The notes: generated from the letters alone by a model not told the origin. A DNA stretch of 64,000 bases from Cladopsammia gracilis (GCA_022457155.1 JAJGOT010000130.1:1457501-1521500), one strand, 5' to 3'. Shown: positions 1-9,755, counted from the first letter of the stretch. Translations and numbers: made by a program.

Positions 1-545
1 GTTCTTTGATAAAAAGCATTTCAAAAATAAGACAATCAAATTTGTTCTGGCACTTCTTTAAAATCTTAAAACTTCGCGCAATGTCATTCAAGTCCATATC
101 ATGTTGCTGTCTGAGGTGGTTTCCGACTGCCGACCCCTTGTGTTGTTCAATGCGTTGATGTAGGTGTCGGCATGTGTAGCCGACATAACCTGCATCACAC
201 AGATCACACTGGAAATGGTATACAACGCATTGTTGATTCACAAGGGGCGGCTTGTCTTCCTTCACTTTGATTTCGTCCTTAATCTTTCGACTGGTGTACA
301 CAGGACTAATTTCTGCATTTATCTTGCGGCTGAGGTCTCTAAGTTGTCTTCTAACTGAGTCAGCAGATTTCTGGTCTTTGAATGGGAGCACGATTCTGAT
401 TGGATCTTGATCCTTCTCAGACGCTTGTTGTTTTGCATGTTGATCATCAGATATCTTTCCATCAATGAATTGCCGGATGGTGGACTGCACGAGCTTGTCC
501 GAGTAGCGCAGTCTTGAGAATATCTCTTTGAGATATTTTTTTTAT
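1..545 (-). pseudogene. Penelope-like element C-terminus with GIY-YIG nuclease, left inverted copy (cut by window edge)
   Basis: This is the end of a Penelope-like retroelement polyprotein, whose reverse transcriptase is followed by a GIY-YIG endonuclease used in integration. On the minus strand the frame stays open from about 540 to the window edge, roughly 180 codons. It reads through a basic linker (QKSADSVRRQL) into the nuclease, where the paired motifs CVVYHF and AGYVGYT are visible, with R and H residues downstream (RHLHQRIEQH). The copy lacks the reverse transcriptase core and is therefore 5'-truncated at about 545, where a run of eight T's joins it to the right copy. It matches the right copy closely in opposite orientation, but lacks that copy's stop codon and small insertion, so it is the better preserved nuclease domain. 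The 3' end lies outside the window. Confidence 0.8.
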
Positions 546-548
546 AAA

Positions 549-1330
549 CGTTCATTACTGAATACCATGCTTAACCGTGCGTTTAAACTCTCTTCTACGT
601 GGCAGCTTTTCCATGAGGAATGTGAACGCCTCAAAGAGATATCTGATGATCAACATGCAAAACAACAAGCGTCTGAGAAGGATCAAGATCCAATCAGAAT
701 CGTGCTCCCATTCAAAGACTAGAAATCTGCTGACTCAGTTAGAAGACAACTTAGAGACCTCAGCCGCAAGATAAATGCAGAAATTAGTCCTGTGTACACC
801 GGCCAGTCGAAAGATTAAGGACGAAATCAAAGTGAAGGAAGACAAGCCGCCCTTTGTGAATCAACAATGCGTTGTATACCATTTCCAGTGTGATCTGTGT
901 GATGCAAGTTATGTCGGCTACACATGCCGACACTTACATCAACGCATTGAACAACACAAGGGGTCGACAGTCGGAAACCACCTCAGACAGCAACATGATA
1001 TGGACTTGAATGACATTGCGCGAAGTTTTAAGATTTTAAAGAAGTGCCAGAACAAATTTGATTGTCTTATTTTTGAAATGCTTTTTATCAAAGAACTCAA
1101 GCCAACACTGAACAAACAGTGCGACTCAATCCGCGCTAAGTTATTTGTTTAGAAAGTCCTTTAACGCTTGTTTTATTTATTTATTAGTTTAATTGTTTTT
1201 ATGTAATTTTTATCACCCATATTTACATATTTTACACATGTTAGCGTTCTCTACATTCTTATGTTTTTATACTGTAATATATTTATGCTAATTCTGTATT
1301 TTTACATCCACTTGAAAATGACCTCGGAGA
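549..1330 (+). pseudogene. Penelope-like element C-terminus with GIY-YIG nuclease, right copy
   Basis: Inverted partner of the copy at 1-545, with its 3' end pointing away from it. It begins in the sequence reading MLNRAFKLSSTWQLFHEECER (about 570-632), upstream of the nuclease. An internal deletion of roughly 75-80 bp at about 637 joins two AGATAT motifs. There is a TAG stop at 720-722 where the left copy has CAG, and a 4-bp insertion near 801 shifts frame. The nuclease itself is still open from 775 to 1152, with GIY-YIG motifs VVYHF and SYVGYT and a C-terminus KLFV. After the stop, 1153-1330 is AT-rich 3' sequence ending in ACTTGAAAATGACCTCGG, where a LINE fragment interrupts it. The element resumes at about 1800. 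Not functional as it stands. Confidence 0.8.
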
Positions 1331-1799
1331 GCGAAGCTGGCAAAAACAGCTATCAGTATAGAGGCTCTGTACTTTGGAATAGCCTCTCCAGTAATGCTAA
1401 AACTCAGCCGAACGTTACAGCTTTTAAAAACATAATTAAATGATACATTTTGAGAATAAATTTTTAGTACAAATAAAATTAACTTAGTGACCTTTATTTT
1501 TATTTATTTATTATTTTTATTTATTTTATTTGCCATACTAAAATAACACATTAATATAAAAAGAACAGAGGTAACAATGGCGAGGAGGCCTACAAGAAAC
1601 TATGAAGCTTATGTTAATTAGGCCTCCTCAGCTTTAGTTTTGTAAGATGACCTTGTTTTTACATTCTTATTACCTTAGTTAACTTATCCATTTTATTTCG
1701 TATTTAGTACTAAATTAAGTAATTTATAGGCACGGCTCTCAGGAAGAGCATGTATGTATGAAAGGAGAAACCGTGGATAAATAAAGATTATGTATGTAT
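1331..1799 (+). mobile_element. LINE 3' end (RT C-terminus and 3' UTR)
   Basis: 5'-truncated non-LTR retrotransposon. The coding remnant ends at 1443 and contains YQYRGSVLWNSLSS and NVTAFKNIIK, the pattern seen at the extreme C-terminus of many metazoan LINE reverse transcriptases (aromatic-RG-x-x-LWNSLP, then x-FK). The 3' UTR holds a strong stem-loop at 1582-1629 (GAGGAGGCCTA pairing with TAGGCCTCCTC). It ends in a short tail repeat of ATGT type at about 1786-1800. The clade (CR1/L2/Jockey-like) cannot be settled from this short piece. It sits inside the terminal hairpin of the Penelope-like element. Confidence 0.65.
1582..1629 (+). repeat. LINE 3' UTR stem-loop
   Basis: Eleven-base perfect stem (GAGGAGGCCTA / TAGGCCTCCTC) with a loop of about 26 bases, located between the LINE stop codon and its ATGT tail. 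Similar-sized stem-loops of different sequence occur in the other LINE tails at 29799-29844 and 35902-35947. The likely role is recognition of the RNA by its own reverse transcriptase; this is inferred from stem-loops known in LINE 3' ends, not shown here. Confidence 0.6.
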
Positions 1800-1860
1800 G
1801 TAGAGGTCGAAACGTCGTGAGTTTTTATCGCTAATCTTTATAGCAAAATATTTATCTGTA
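1800..1860 (+). mobile_element. Penelope-like element terminal remnant beyond the LINE insertion
   Basis: The sequence resumes with GAGGTCGAAACGTCGTGAG, which complements GACCTC at about 1320-1327 on the other side of the LINE. Together they would form a hairpin followed by CGAAACGTC. The second Penelope-like family in this window (50.3 kb) also has a hairpin followed by CGAAACGTC near its 3' end. This supports reading 1800-1860 as the displaced tail of the element at 549-1330. Confidence 0.5.
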
Positions 1861-2329
1861 CTGTGTTTATCCGCGACGCAGAGGAAATTTGTTACAAATG
1901 TTATAGTTATCCAGCCAAGTGCTGCTGTAATGCTAGTGGACTTGGGCAGCATATCTCCCCTTTCAGACATTATTATAATTGTTACTGTTATTATACCGTG
2001 GCGTCCAATGCTATTTTGGACTCATGAAGCATGTCTGCCTATTGAGAATTAGTTATATATGTCACAATTATAAACTTTAACTCTACCAGTTTTTGGGCTT
2101 CAGGTAGTGTGACTGCGCATTGTAGCTTTAGTGTACTCATTAATAAAATAAATCTCTATTGAGGGTACCTACTTCACTCGAAAGTGCCTTACAGAAGCGT
2201 CCTACTTACGATTCGTCAATATTGATCTGTTAGTTTAACAGGTTTAGATCAGTGCACGATTGTTCAGATCAGATCGGTTCATAAAGTAAATAAACTCGTG
2301 AAAGGATGAAGTGCTCCATTCAGGTTACC
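1861..2329. other. No gene recognised
   Basis: AT-rich sequence with no convincing ORF, RNA gene or repeat. It is the left flank of BEL/Pao element 1; the last five bases (TTACC) resemble the five bases after that element (TCACC). Confidence 0.5.
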
Positions 2330-2587
2330 TGTACAAATCAAGACACGCAGTGGGCGCGTAATTAGGGCCCCCAAGAGACTATGAACTTTTTCTAATTAAT
2401 ATTCCGTTTTTTTGTTAGTTTTGTAAGGTGTGTTTGTGAATGTGAAAAGTGTGAGCAGTCAGGTTTTAGGGTTAACTGAGGATGCTTCGGGCGGAAAACA
2501 CTCTGTAAAACCTAATCCTTCGTTCAAGAAAATAAAACTGTAACGGTAGACGGCGTCTTCGTGTGTTCCGGATAATGGACCCGTACA
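2330..2587 (+). repeat. 5' LTR of BEL/Pao element 1
   Basis: 258 bp, beginning TGTACAAATC and ending GGACCCGTACA (TG...CA ends). By hand it differs from the 3' LTR by about three substitutions and one single-base gap, near 99% identity, so insertion was recent on a genomic time scale. It contains an AATAAAA polyadenylation-like signal near 2531. Confidence 0.95.
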
Positions 2588-2588
2588 T

Positions 2589-2602
2589 TTGGTAGCAGAG
2601 CG
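2589..2602 (+). promoter_or_regulatory. Primer binding site, initiator tRNA-Met type
   Basis: TTGGTAGCAGAGCGAGG begins one to two bases after the LTR. TGGTAGCAGAG is the complement of the ...CTCTGCTACCA 3' end of animal initiator tRNA-Met, whose acceptor stem begins AGCAGAG. It would prime minus-strand DNA synthesis. Confidence 0.75.
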
Positions 2603-2638
2603 AGGTTATGAATCGTCCAACGATAAAGACTCAAGAAG

Positions 2639-4336
2639 ATGGCAGATGAAGAAGAATTGTTACAAGTTCCGAAGAATTTTGCCGAGGCGAAGGATTTGAT
2701 AAACAAGTTGGGCATCGAAGATTTAAGGACCTTTTGCTTTACGTTCGGATTATCACAAGACGGAACAAAAGCAAGCCTCAAAGAGCGACTTATGGAGTAT
2801 TACGTAGGAAAATTTTCCCATCCCGTCCCAACGCCAAGGAAAATGGCCGCAACTAAGAGTCCGCCACCAAGCGAAGCAGAAACGCCCGCCGCAGAACTAA
2901 TCGATTTTGAACCCATAGAAGAGCACTTCGTTTTATCTGTAGAAGAGCAATTTCGTAGAGCGGATAACCGAATTGACCAGATCGAATCTTCCGTTAAACG
3001 GATGAGTGCATATGTGGAAGAATCGCTTGCAACGTTTCGCGTGTCTTTAACAGAAGCCATTAAGGATACTACGGAGGAAATGATGCGGACTTTCGATAAT
3101 CGGTCTGAGAATACAGGATCTAAAAAAGGGGAGCCAGTGCAGGAACGATCCGTTGATTCATCGAAAATTGTAACACTCAAAAGAAAATTAAATTTCCTGT
3201 CCAAGAACGCAAAGATGGTGTGCGACGAGTTGGTGAAGTTAATCGATTCAGAAGCTACTCCCTCGAGAATTGAGCGTCAATTGAAGAAGTTGAATGATTA
3301 TGAATCCGACTGTGTACATTCAATAGAGGAAATTTTGACGACTGTTGAGCAAGAAGAATTAATAAAAGAAGTGCTCGAAGAGTGGGATGAGTTTCAAGCT
3401 GAGATGTCACGGATTTCTGAGAGAGCAGAAGATTTTATGGCGACAAAACCAACGAGCCCTTCTTCGAGTGAATCTTCTGAGAACATTACAGGAGTCAAAC
3501 TACCGCTGCTGCAGTTACCGAAGTTTTCGGGCAATGTTTTGGAATGGTCGGCGTTTAATGACGCATTCGTTGCGCCTGTTGACTCACACAAGAAGTTGAG
3601 TAATGTACAAAAATTTACACATCTAAGATCATGCCTATCGGGAAAAGCGTACAGCTGCATTGAAGGTTATTCAGTCACGAACGATAACTACCCAAAGGCC
3701 TTGCAAGATTTGAAGAATAGGTTCGGACGGAAACGTTTACTTGTAAACGAATTGGTGAAGTCCATTCTGAATCTGGAAGTTCCCGAAAACGCTGACGGAA
3801 AATCTATAAGGTATTTGTATGACATACTGCGAAACAGAATGAGAAGCTTGGAGTCCCTTGGTCTTAAGGCTGATGGCAACCCCAGTCTGTCTATGGTGTT
3901 GTTACCTATCTTCGACACAAAGTTACCTCGTGAACTGAAGGAAAAGTGGGAGTTTAAGCTTACAAAATACGAGAATGACGACGAAGATAAGGAAGTGAAC
4001 ATCAAGAAATTCTTTCAATTTCTCGAGGGACACGTGCTTAGCAAAGAAGCCCAGGAAGATATGCAGAGTAAGCCGAAACCCAGGAGGAGAAATTGGAGAG
4101 ACAGAAGAAATTTTGACGAAGAGGACATGACTGCACAATCTTTAATGATGAACACCTCCGGCTACAAGAAGAAGTGTGGGTTTTGTTCAAAGGGTCACGA
4201 GACAACAAAATGCCTAGCAGCCTTAAGCAAGACCTCTGAAGAGAGATGGGAAATGCTGGTGAAGCGAAAGGGTGCCCCAACTTGCTTTAATTGCCTACAA
4301 GCAGGAAACATTTCACACAACTCAAGAACCTGTTGA
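2639..4336 (+). pseudogene. gag: BEL/Pao 1 gag with N-terminal SAP-like motif
   Basis: 565 codons. Residues about 16-54 fit a SAP motif (IEDLRTFCFTFGLSQDGTKA then LKERLMEYY), a DNA-binding helix-extended-loop-helix not usually expected at a gag N-terminus. A central acidic, coiled-coil-rich region follows. A DUF1759-like capsid region lies at about residues 287-440 (LPKFSGNVLEWSAF onward). Two zinc knuckles are near the end: CGFCSKGHETTKC is intact, while CFNCLQAGNISHNSRTC has lost its expected His. The ATG was chosen as the first in frame, 51 bases after the 5' LTR. The frame stays open past the TGA at 4334-4336, so gag and protease were one ORF and this stop looks like a nonsense change. 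Confidence 0.9.
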
Positions 4337-4762
4337 GCACCGCGATGTTCCGTTGATGGGTGTGGAAAAAAGCATAACCACCTTTTACACCCTGAAAACG
4401 AGACGACCAAAAATGAAGAGGAGACTAAGATTCTGTCGGGATTTGTTTCCATAAACAAGCAGAATCTACTGCCTACTGCCTGCGCAAGAGTGATTTATGA
4501 GGGAGAGGAATGCTCTGTTCGTATTCTCCTGGATAGCGGATCCCAAGAGACTTTTCTTAGAACAACTATTGCTGATGACCTAAAGATGAAACGAGTTGGG
4601 GCTCCTGCAACCATGAATATTAAAGTACTCGGAGGACAAGAACAGCGGAAAAGAATGAATCGCGTGCAGTTCAAGCTAGCACCTCTCGACTCAAGCGACG
4701 ATCAAGTGATCAGCCTTGACGCTTGGACCATTGACAGTGTATGCTCCCCCTTGCTGCTGTAG
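4337..4762 (+). pseudogene. BEL/Pao 1 aspartic protease segment
   Basis: Same frame as gag, immediately beyond its TGA. It starts with a third Cys/His cluster (CSVDGCGKKHNHLLH), then the retropepsin-like active site LLDSGSQETFL with the catalytic Asp in D-S-G, followed by a DUF1758-like fold. The frame is lost near 4745 in a run of C's, giving a TAG at 4760-4762; the homologous reading continues in the next frame from 4741. The protease would process the gag-pol polyprotein. Confidence 0.85.
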
Positions 4763-5667
4763 ATTTGGATGTAACAAGGTTGAAACACCTGAGAAATCTT
4801 AAGCTTGCTGAGACATTTCCGAGAAAAGCCGGTTCTGTGGATCTGCTAGTTGGAGCTGATCAATACTACAAGTTAGTGCAAGGAACCATCAGAAAGGGGC
4901 GTCCTGGATATCCCGTTGCAACAAAGACAAGACTGGGCTGGCTTGTAAGTGGTCCAATTCCAGGGTCTACAGCAAAAGGCGAGGAGATAACAGCTATGTT
5001 AAGTGTGACGAAGATTGAAAGTCCACATGAAGACCTTAAACGCTTCTGGGAACTCGACGCTATTGGAATAGTAGACCAGCAGACAGATCCAAAAACAGCT
5101 GAGGAGAAGGATGCACTCGAGCAGTTCAACAGTTCATGTAATTTTGATGGAGAACGGTATGAAGTTGGCCTTCCATGGAAGAAAAATCATCCGCCTCTTG
5201 TTGACTCGAGTCAACAAGAGGCGGACTCGAGACTCGAGTCCACTGAAAGAAACCTAGCAAGAGACCCTAAGAAGGCAAGAATGTATTGTGAGGCAATGAA
5301 GCAGTACATCGATGATGGCCACGCCCGACAGATTGATGAGGCAGACAATAAAGCAGACAAGATAAGATACATTCCTCATCATGCAGTATTTCGAGAGAAC
5401 AGAGCCACTACCAAGTGTCGAGTCGTATTCGATAGCAGTCAAAAGACTCCTGATGGTGTTTCTCTCAATTCGTGTCTCTTGAAGGGACCTAAACTGCAAC
5501 CGAACATTGGACAAGTTCTAGTCAGGTTTAGATGTCATAAAATCGGACTCATGGCGACATCAAGAAGATGTTTCTACAAATCAAGCTTAAGAAACAGGAC
5601 CAGAACAGTCACCGATTCTTATGGAGGAACTTACAAGTTGATCGCGCGCCAGATGTATACTGTATGA
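4741..5667 (+). pseudogene. pol: BEL/Pao 1 pol, N-terminal reverse transcriptase part
   Basis: Reads through the protease-RT linker (DLLVGADQYYKLV; TRLGWLVSGPIPG) and the RT fingers (IPHHAVFRENRATTKCRVVF, SLNSCLLKGPKLQPNIGQVL). Near 5555 a frameshift disrupts the first catalytic block: the expected Asp-containing motif is found in the neighbouring frame from 5556 to about 5665, and a second shift returns to the downstream frame. A perfect 34-base palindrome (5191-5224) plus a 19-base one (5223-5241) lie in frame between WKKNHPPL and STERNLARD. Enzymatically dead as read. Confidence 0.85.
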
Positions 5668-5674
5668 GACGAGA

Positions 5675-7687
5675 GTGACATTTGGAGATACGCCTTCACC
5701 ATTTCTTTCTATTGCCACTGTTCAGAGGCACGTTGAGGAGCACAAGAAGGAGCACCCAACAGCAGCAAATGAAGTGAAAGAGAATATGTATGTTGATGAT
5801 CTGTTGTCTGGAGCTGCAGACGATACAAGAGCATTGTGGTTGAAAGAGGAATTGAGTAGTCTACTTTCAAAAGGTGGATTTGAACTTACAAAGTGGGCCT
5901 CAAATTCACAAAGAATAATGGCAGAGATACCTCCACAAGAAAGAGCTCCAAGTCTTGTACCGTCCACGGAATCGGTAAAGATTTCCGACTCATTGAAGGT
6001 GCTTGGAACCTCGTGGAACACGCTTGATGACGTATTAATGCTGACAAGTGGTTCAAACATTATCAAAGAAGATGATCCTATGACCAAGAGAAGTCTTATT
6101 AGCCTGTACTCCAGAGTGTTTGATCCAATGGGTCCATTTACACCATTCTTAATAATACCAAAGTTGCTGTTTCAAGAACTGTGGGCACGAGAGTTAGATT
6201 GGGATGAGCCACTGGACGCTGACATCGCACGAGACTGGCATACTTGGAAACAAGAGCGGCCCATATTGGACCAGATAAAAGTTCACAGATGGTTATTGCA
6301 GGGTCTATCCTCTTTTGTTACAATGGAAATCCATGGATTTGCTGATGCCAGTCAGAAAGCCTATGGTTCAGCCGTTTACCTTTGCGCTGAAGACGAAAAC
6401 GGCAACAGAGTCTCGGTGGATGCAGTTTATGCCTGGTCTGATAGTCAGATTGCACTTGCTTGGATCAGGGGCCCCAGTTCTAGCTGGAAAGTCTTTGTAG
6501 CGAACAGGGTTCAAGAGATACACGAGAGAATTACGCCAAGTCAATGGAGATTTTGTCCAGGGAGTCAAAACCCTGCAGATTTAGTCACGAGAGGAATTTC
6601 TGCAACTCGCCTCAAGGAGTGTACGCTTTGGTGGAACGGCCCAGATTGGCTTCAACAAACCAATTGTTATTGGCCTGAATGCGATGTCCAAAGGTCAGTT
6701 CCGGAAGAATGTCTGGAGGAAGCAACAAAAGAAACCTCGGAAGCGTGTTGTCTCGTCTATCTTCCGACTAACAAAATGACCATTCCTGAACTTGCATCAA
6801 GATATGAAACCTGGCAACGCTTAGTACGAATAACTTGTTGGATCTTAAAGTGGTCACGTTTACGGGGACAACCAAAGAAAGGAAAGTTGTCAGCCGAAGA
6901 AATTCAAGAGTCAGAGTACACGTGGCTGAGAAACAGACAAAGAGTTGCCTTTCTCCCAGAAATTGACGAGTTATGCAAGAAGAAGCAAGTGTCTCAAGAG
7001 AATTGCATTGTTAAGCTAGATCCACAGTTTGACGAAACCAAGAAATTGCTTGTGGTTGGCGGACGCCTACAGTTTGCACAAATTCCCGAAGATGCTAAAC
7101 ATCAGATCATAATACCACACAACGATCCAGTTATAGAGAAACTGATCTTACACGTGCATACCAAAGCAAGCCATGCTGGTCCAGAAACAACTCTGGCCTT
7201 CCTTCGTCAGAGATATTGGCTCACACAAGGAAGAAGAGAGGTAAAACGAGTCCTGAGAAAATGTTTAACCTGTAAGCATTGGAAGACGCAGCCAGTTCAA
7301 CAGAAGATGGCACCTTTACCAGCTGAAAGGGTACAGATAGCGCCACCGTTTACTAACATTGGTCTAGATTTTACAGGCCCATTGCATCTTAAAGTAGAAG
7401 GAAAACCTAAGTCGATTACAACCAAAGCCTATGTGTGCATTTTCATCTGTGAAGACACCCGTGCGGTCCATTTCGAGCTACTAAACAGCATGACAACAGA
7501 AGATTTCCTGCAAGCCTTTCGTCGAATGGTTAATAGACGGGGAATGGCAAAGGTAATTCATTCAGACAACCCGACCACCTTCCACAAGGCAGCAAAGGTC
7601 TTCCAAGCATCGAGTCAGAGAATGAAGTTGACAAAAATAGACCCGAGTATAGTGGAAGACAAGCTGGCCAATCAAGGAGTGACTTGA
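5675..7687 (+). pseudogene. pol: BEL/Pao 1 pol: RT C-terminus, RNase H, integrase N-terminus and core
   Basis: The RT active-site box NMYVDDLLSG is present near the start (about 5784-5813), followed by LTKWASNSQRI typical of BEL/Pao. RNase H begins at GFADASQKAYGSAVYL (about 6337) and jumps from NRVS to VDAVYAWSDSQIALAWI near 6415, which indicates an internal deletion. The integrase zinc-binding domain has HTKASH with paired Cys (CLTCKH). The catalytic core shows Asp in GLDFTGPL and Asp in HSDNPTTF, although the latter motif normally has G-K/T after DN. The frame ends at TGA 7685-7687 but continues open beyond it. Confidence 0.9.
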
Positions 7688-8259
7688 AAATTTATAACAG
7701 AGAGAGCCAGTCACCGTGGTGGACACTGGGAAAGAGTGTGTCGACAGCTCAAAGAACCTCTGAGAAAGGTGTTAGGCAAAGCTTTGCTGAATTACACAGA
7801 GATGATGACGGTCTTGACAGACATAGAAGCCATGGTCAATTCACGTCCCCTGACATACATTGGTGATGACATCAGAGACGGGCGAGTCATCACCCCGGCG
7901 TTGTTGGCTGTTGGAAGAGATCTCGAAAGCCCACCTGATGATCCTCCAAAGAGAGCAGAAGTAACCTTGACAGAACGTTTTCGGTACCAACGACGACTTC
8001 AAAACTACTTTTGGTCTCGTTGGCTACGGGAATATCTGCCGGGACTCACCGTTCGACAAAAGTGGACCAAGGAAGATGTTCCCTTGAAGAAAAGGATGTC
8101 GTTTTGGTCGCAGAAGACAACGTTCCAAGAGGAAAATGGAGAATTGGAAAAGTTGCTGAAACCTTTCCGGGAAAAGATGGACGAATTCGTACTGTCAAAG
8201 TCTTAACCAAGAAAGGGATGATCAACCGACCGGTGCAGAAACTACACCTGTTGGAGTAG
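7688..8259 (+). pseudogene. BEL/Pao 1 integrase C-terminal part (DUF5641-like)
   Basis: Continues in the frame of the preceding segment after its TGA: ITERASHRGGHWERVCRQL supplies the third acidic residue of the integrase triad, then NSRPLTYIGDD and RWLREYLPGLTVRQKW lead into the DUF5641-like tail. Near 8090 the frame shifts; the true C-terminus (VVLVAEDNVPRGKW ... RPVQKLHLLE) is in another frame, ending at 8259. Integrase inserts the cDNA copy into the host genome. Confidence 0.85.
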
Positions 8260-8393
8260 CATGCAGAACAAGTTCAAAATGAAAACCGTCTTCCAAGTGG
8301 CACTTCCGTCCAATGAGACGTACAGCCCCTCAAGGTTCAAAGGAAGGTGCAACCCCGTGATGTCCAAAGAGAAGTTAATGACTGTCCGTCATT

Positions 8394-8405
8394 GGTGGGG
8401 GAGGA
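8394..8405 (+). promoter_or_regulatory. Polypurine tract of BEL/Pao element 1
   Basis: GGTGGGGGAGGA directly abuts the TG of the 3' LTR and would prime plus-strand synthesis. Confidence 0.8.
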
Positions 8406-8662
8406 TGTACAAATCAAGACACGCAGTGGGCGCGTAATTAGGGCCCCCAAGAGACTATGAACTTTTTCTAATTAATATTCCGTTTTTTTGTTAGTTTTGT
8501 AAGATGTGTTTGTGAATGTGAAAAGTGTGAGCAGTCAGGTTTTAGGGTTAACCGAGGTGCTTCGGGCGGAAAACACTCTGTAAAACCTAATCCTTCGTTC
8601 AAGAAAATAAAACTGTAACAGTAGACGGCGTCTTCGTGTGTTCCGGATAATGGACCCGTACA
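8406..8662 (+). repeat. 3' LTR of BEL/Pao element 1
   Basis: 257 bp direct copy of 2330-2587, with the same TGTACAAATC start and CCCGTACA end. Confidence 0.95.
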
Positions 8663-9132
8663 TCACCTTTACCCCATAGACTCTCATTGTCAGCTACCTT
8701 GGTAGAGTGGGCCACCAGGATAGCTTTGTTACCCTGGTAACAATGGTGCCAAATCTGTTGACGTTCGGACCCCTGGAGAGGATAACGACCATTCAGTGGC
8801 CTGGAGATTAGGACCCCACGGAAAGGATTGAAAGGATTAGGACCTCCCAGTAGCCTGGGGATAATGACCCCTGACATGATAGGATTAGGTCCTCTTGTTT
8901 TCAAGCACCTGACCTGTGTGATCCTGTATGATTTCTATCGGCAACTCGAGTACCTCATCCACTACCCCTTTCCCCACACAAGTTTGATAGAATTTTTTGA
9001 TGTATGTATAATATTAGTACCGAGAATGCAGGATGTGGCGATCTGGCCCAAGAAAAAAAATGCAATAACTCGAAGCTATAACTGTTATAGACTTAACTAA
9101 TCAGATTTAATGCCATATTGTCGTTATTTGCT
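8663..9132. other. No gene recognised
   Basis: Moderately GC sequence with recurring GGATTAGGACC / GGATAATGACC phrases between 8780 and 8900, suggesting an old degenerate short repeat. A 90-codon ORF at 8828-9100 has no recognisable features. Confidence 0.4.
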
Positions 9133-9195
9133 GGTATGTTCTTCAACAACAAATAACTGAAAGTCTTGCCTCCAGGACTATTTGTCCATAGGCGC
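9133..9195 (+). pseudogene. Degenerate leucine-rich-repeat exon
   Basis: After GTTATTTGCTG the sequence can be read FNNK-stop-LKVLPPGLF, matching the consensus of the intact LRR exons at 11.6-14.5 kb (YLNNN.L..LP.GVF) but with an in-frame stop and a damaged acceptor (GCTG instead of an AG). Same strand and spacing style as the other exons. Probably the oldest member of a ladder of LRR exons. Confidence 0.45.
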
Positions 9196-9586
9196 TCGGA
9201 TGCCAACCAGGGGAATGACTTGCCTTTGCGAGTGTTTAAATTGTCATAATAAAATATTATGGGGACCGTAAGTGTAACCCTTATGTACCCTTTTTACGCT
9301 AAAACTATTTGTTTGTATTTGTCGTTATTTTTTAATTTACAAATAGACACCTTGTTTCTTAAATGAAAGTGAATTGGCCAATTGGTCACTCTACCGTAAG
9401 GCAATTTTAAAATTAAACTTATGTTCACAGTTACAAAAAAAAACAAACAGCAAAAACAACAACAACAGCAACAATGTAAATCGCGATAAAGAGAAAGTGG
9501 TCATAAATCATGATTCTCTTTATCACGTTACACTACCGCTTTTGGTTATACTAGCAGTATGCAGGACGTATGGCACAATATAATAT

Positions 9587-9718
9587 CCTGTCTCGTCACC
9601 AGGCACCGGTTTGGCGCATGAAACAGGGTGTGCTGGGTATCCTGGGAAGGATGCAAAACGTCCCATAACTGCACGCGCACCCCGCTAGAATATGGAGGAG
9701 GCCTGGGGACGAGGCAGC
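9587..9718. mobile_element. 132-bp hairpin (MITE-like) element
   Basis: Imperfect terminal inverted repeats CTGTCTCGTCACCAGGC and GCCTGGGGACGAGGCAG enclose about 100 bp. The flanks AATAT at 9582-9586 and 9719-9723 match and fit a 5-bp target duplication. It has no coding capacity; the ORF crossing it on the minus strand is incidental. Confidence 0.6.
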
Positions 9719-9755
9719 AATATATCACTATAGCAACAGACCATACACTTCAAAC

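Larger units (their letters stand above)
2330..8662 (+). mobile_element. BEL/Pao LTR retrotransposon 1 (complete outline, coding broken)
   Basis: Two direct LTRs of about 257 bp enclose a gag-pol body with domains in the order gag (DUF1759-like), zinc knuckles, aspartic protease, reverse transcriptase, RNase H, integrase and a C-terminal integrase-associated domain. That order and the protease/RT style are those of BEL/Pao. Immediately after the 5' LTR is a primer binding site. Before the 3' LTR is a purine tract at 8394-8405. Flanking pentamers TTACC (2325-2329) and TCACC (8663-8667) match at 4 of 5 bases and fit a target duplication. Coding lesions: TGA at 4334, frameshifts near 4745, 5555, 5665 and 8090, a deletion in RNase H near 6415, and TGA at 7685. 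It is therefore non-autonomous. Confidence 0.95.

Noticed and set aside
640..650. CTGATGA as a hammerhead ribozyme core
   Set aside because: It lies in Penelope-like coding sequence (KISDDQ) with no GAAA and no flanking stems in register.
2524..3660. Minus-strand ORFs of 85-134 codons across BEL/Pao gag
   Set aside because: Shadows of the gag frame; no motifs.
4334..4336. Programmed stop-codon readthrough between gag and pol in BEL/Pao element 1
   Set aside because: The TGA falls between zinc knuckles rather than at a domain junction, and the copy has several other random lesions, so a nonsense mutation is simpler.
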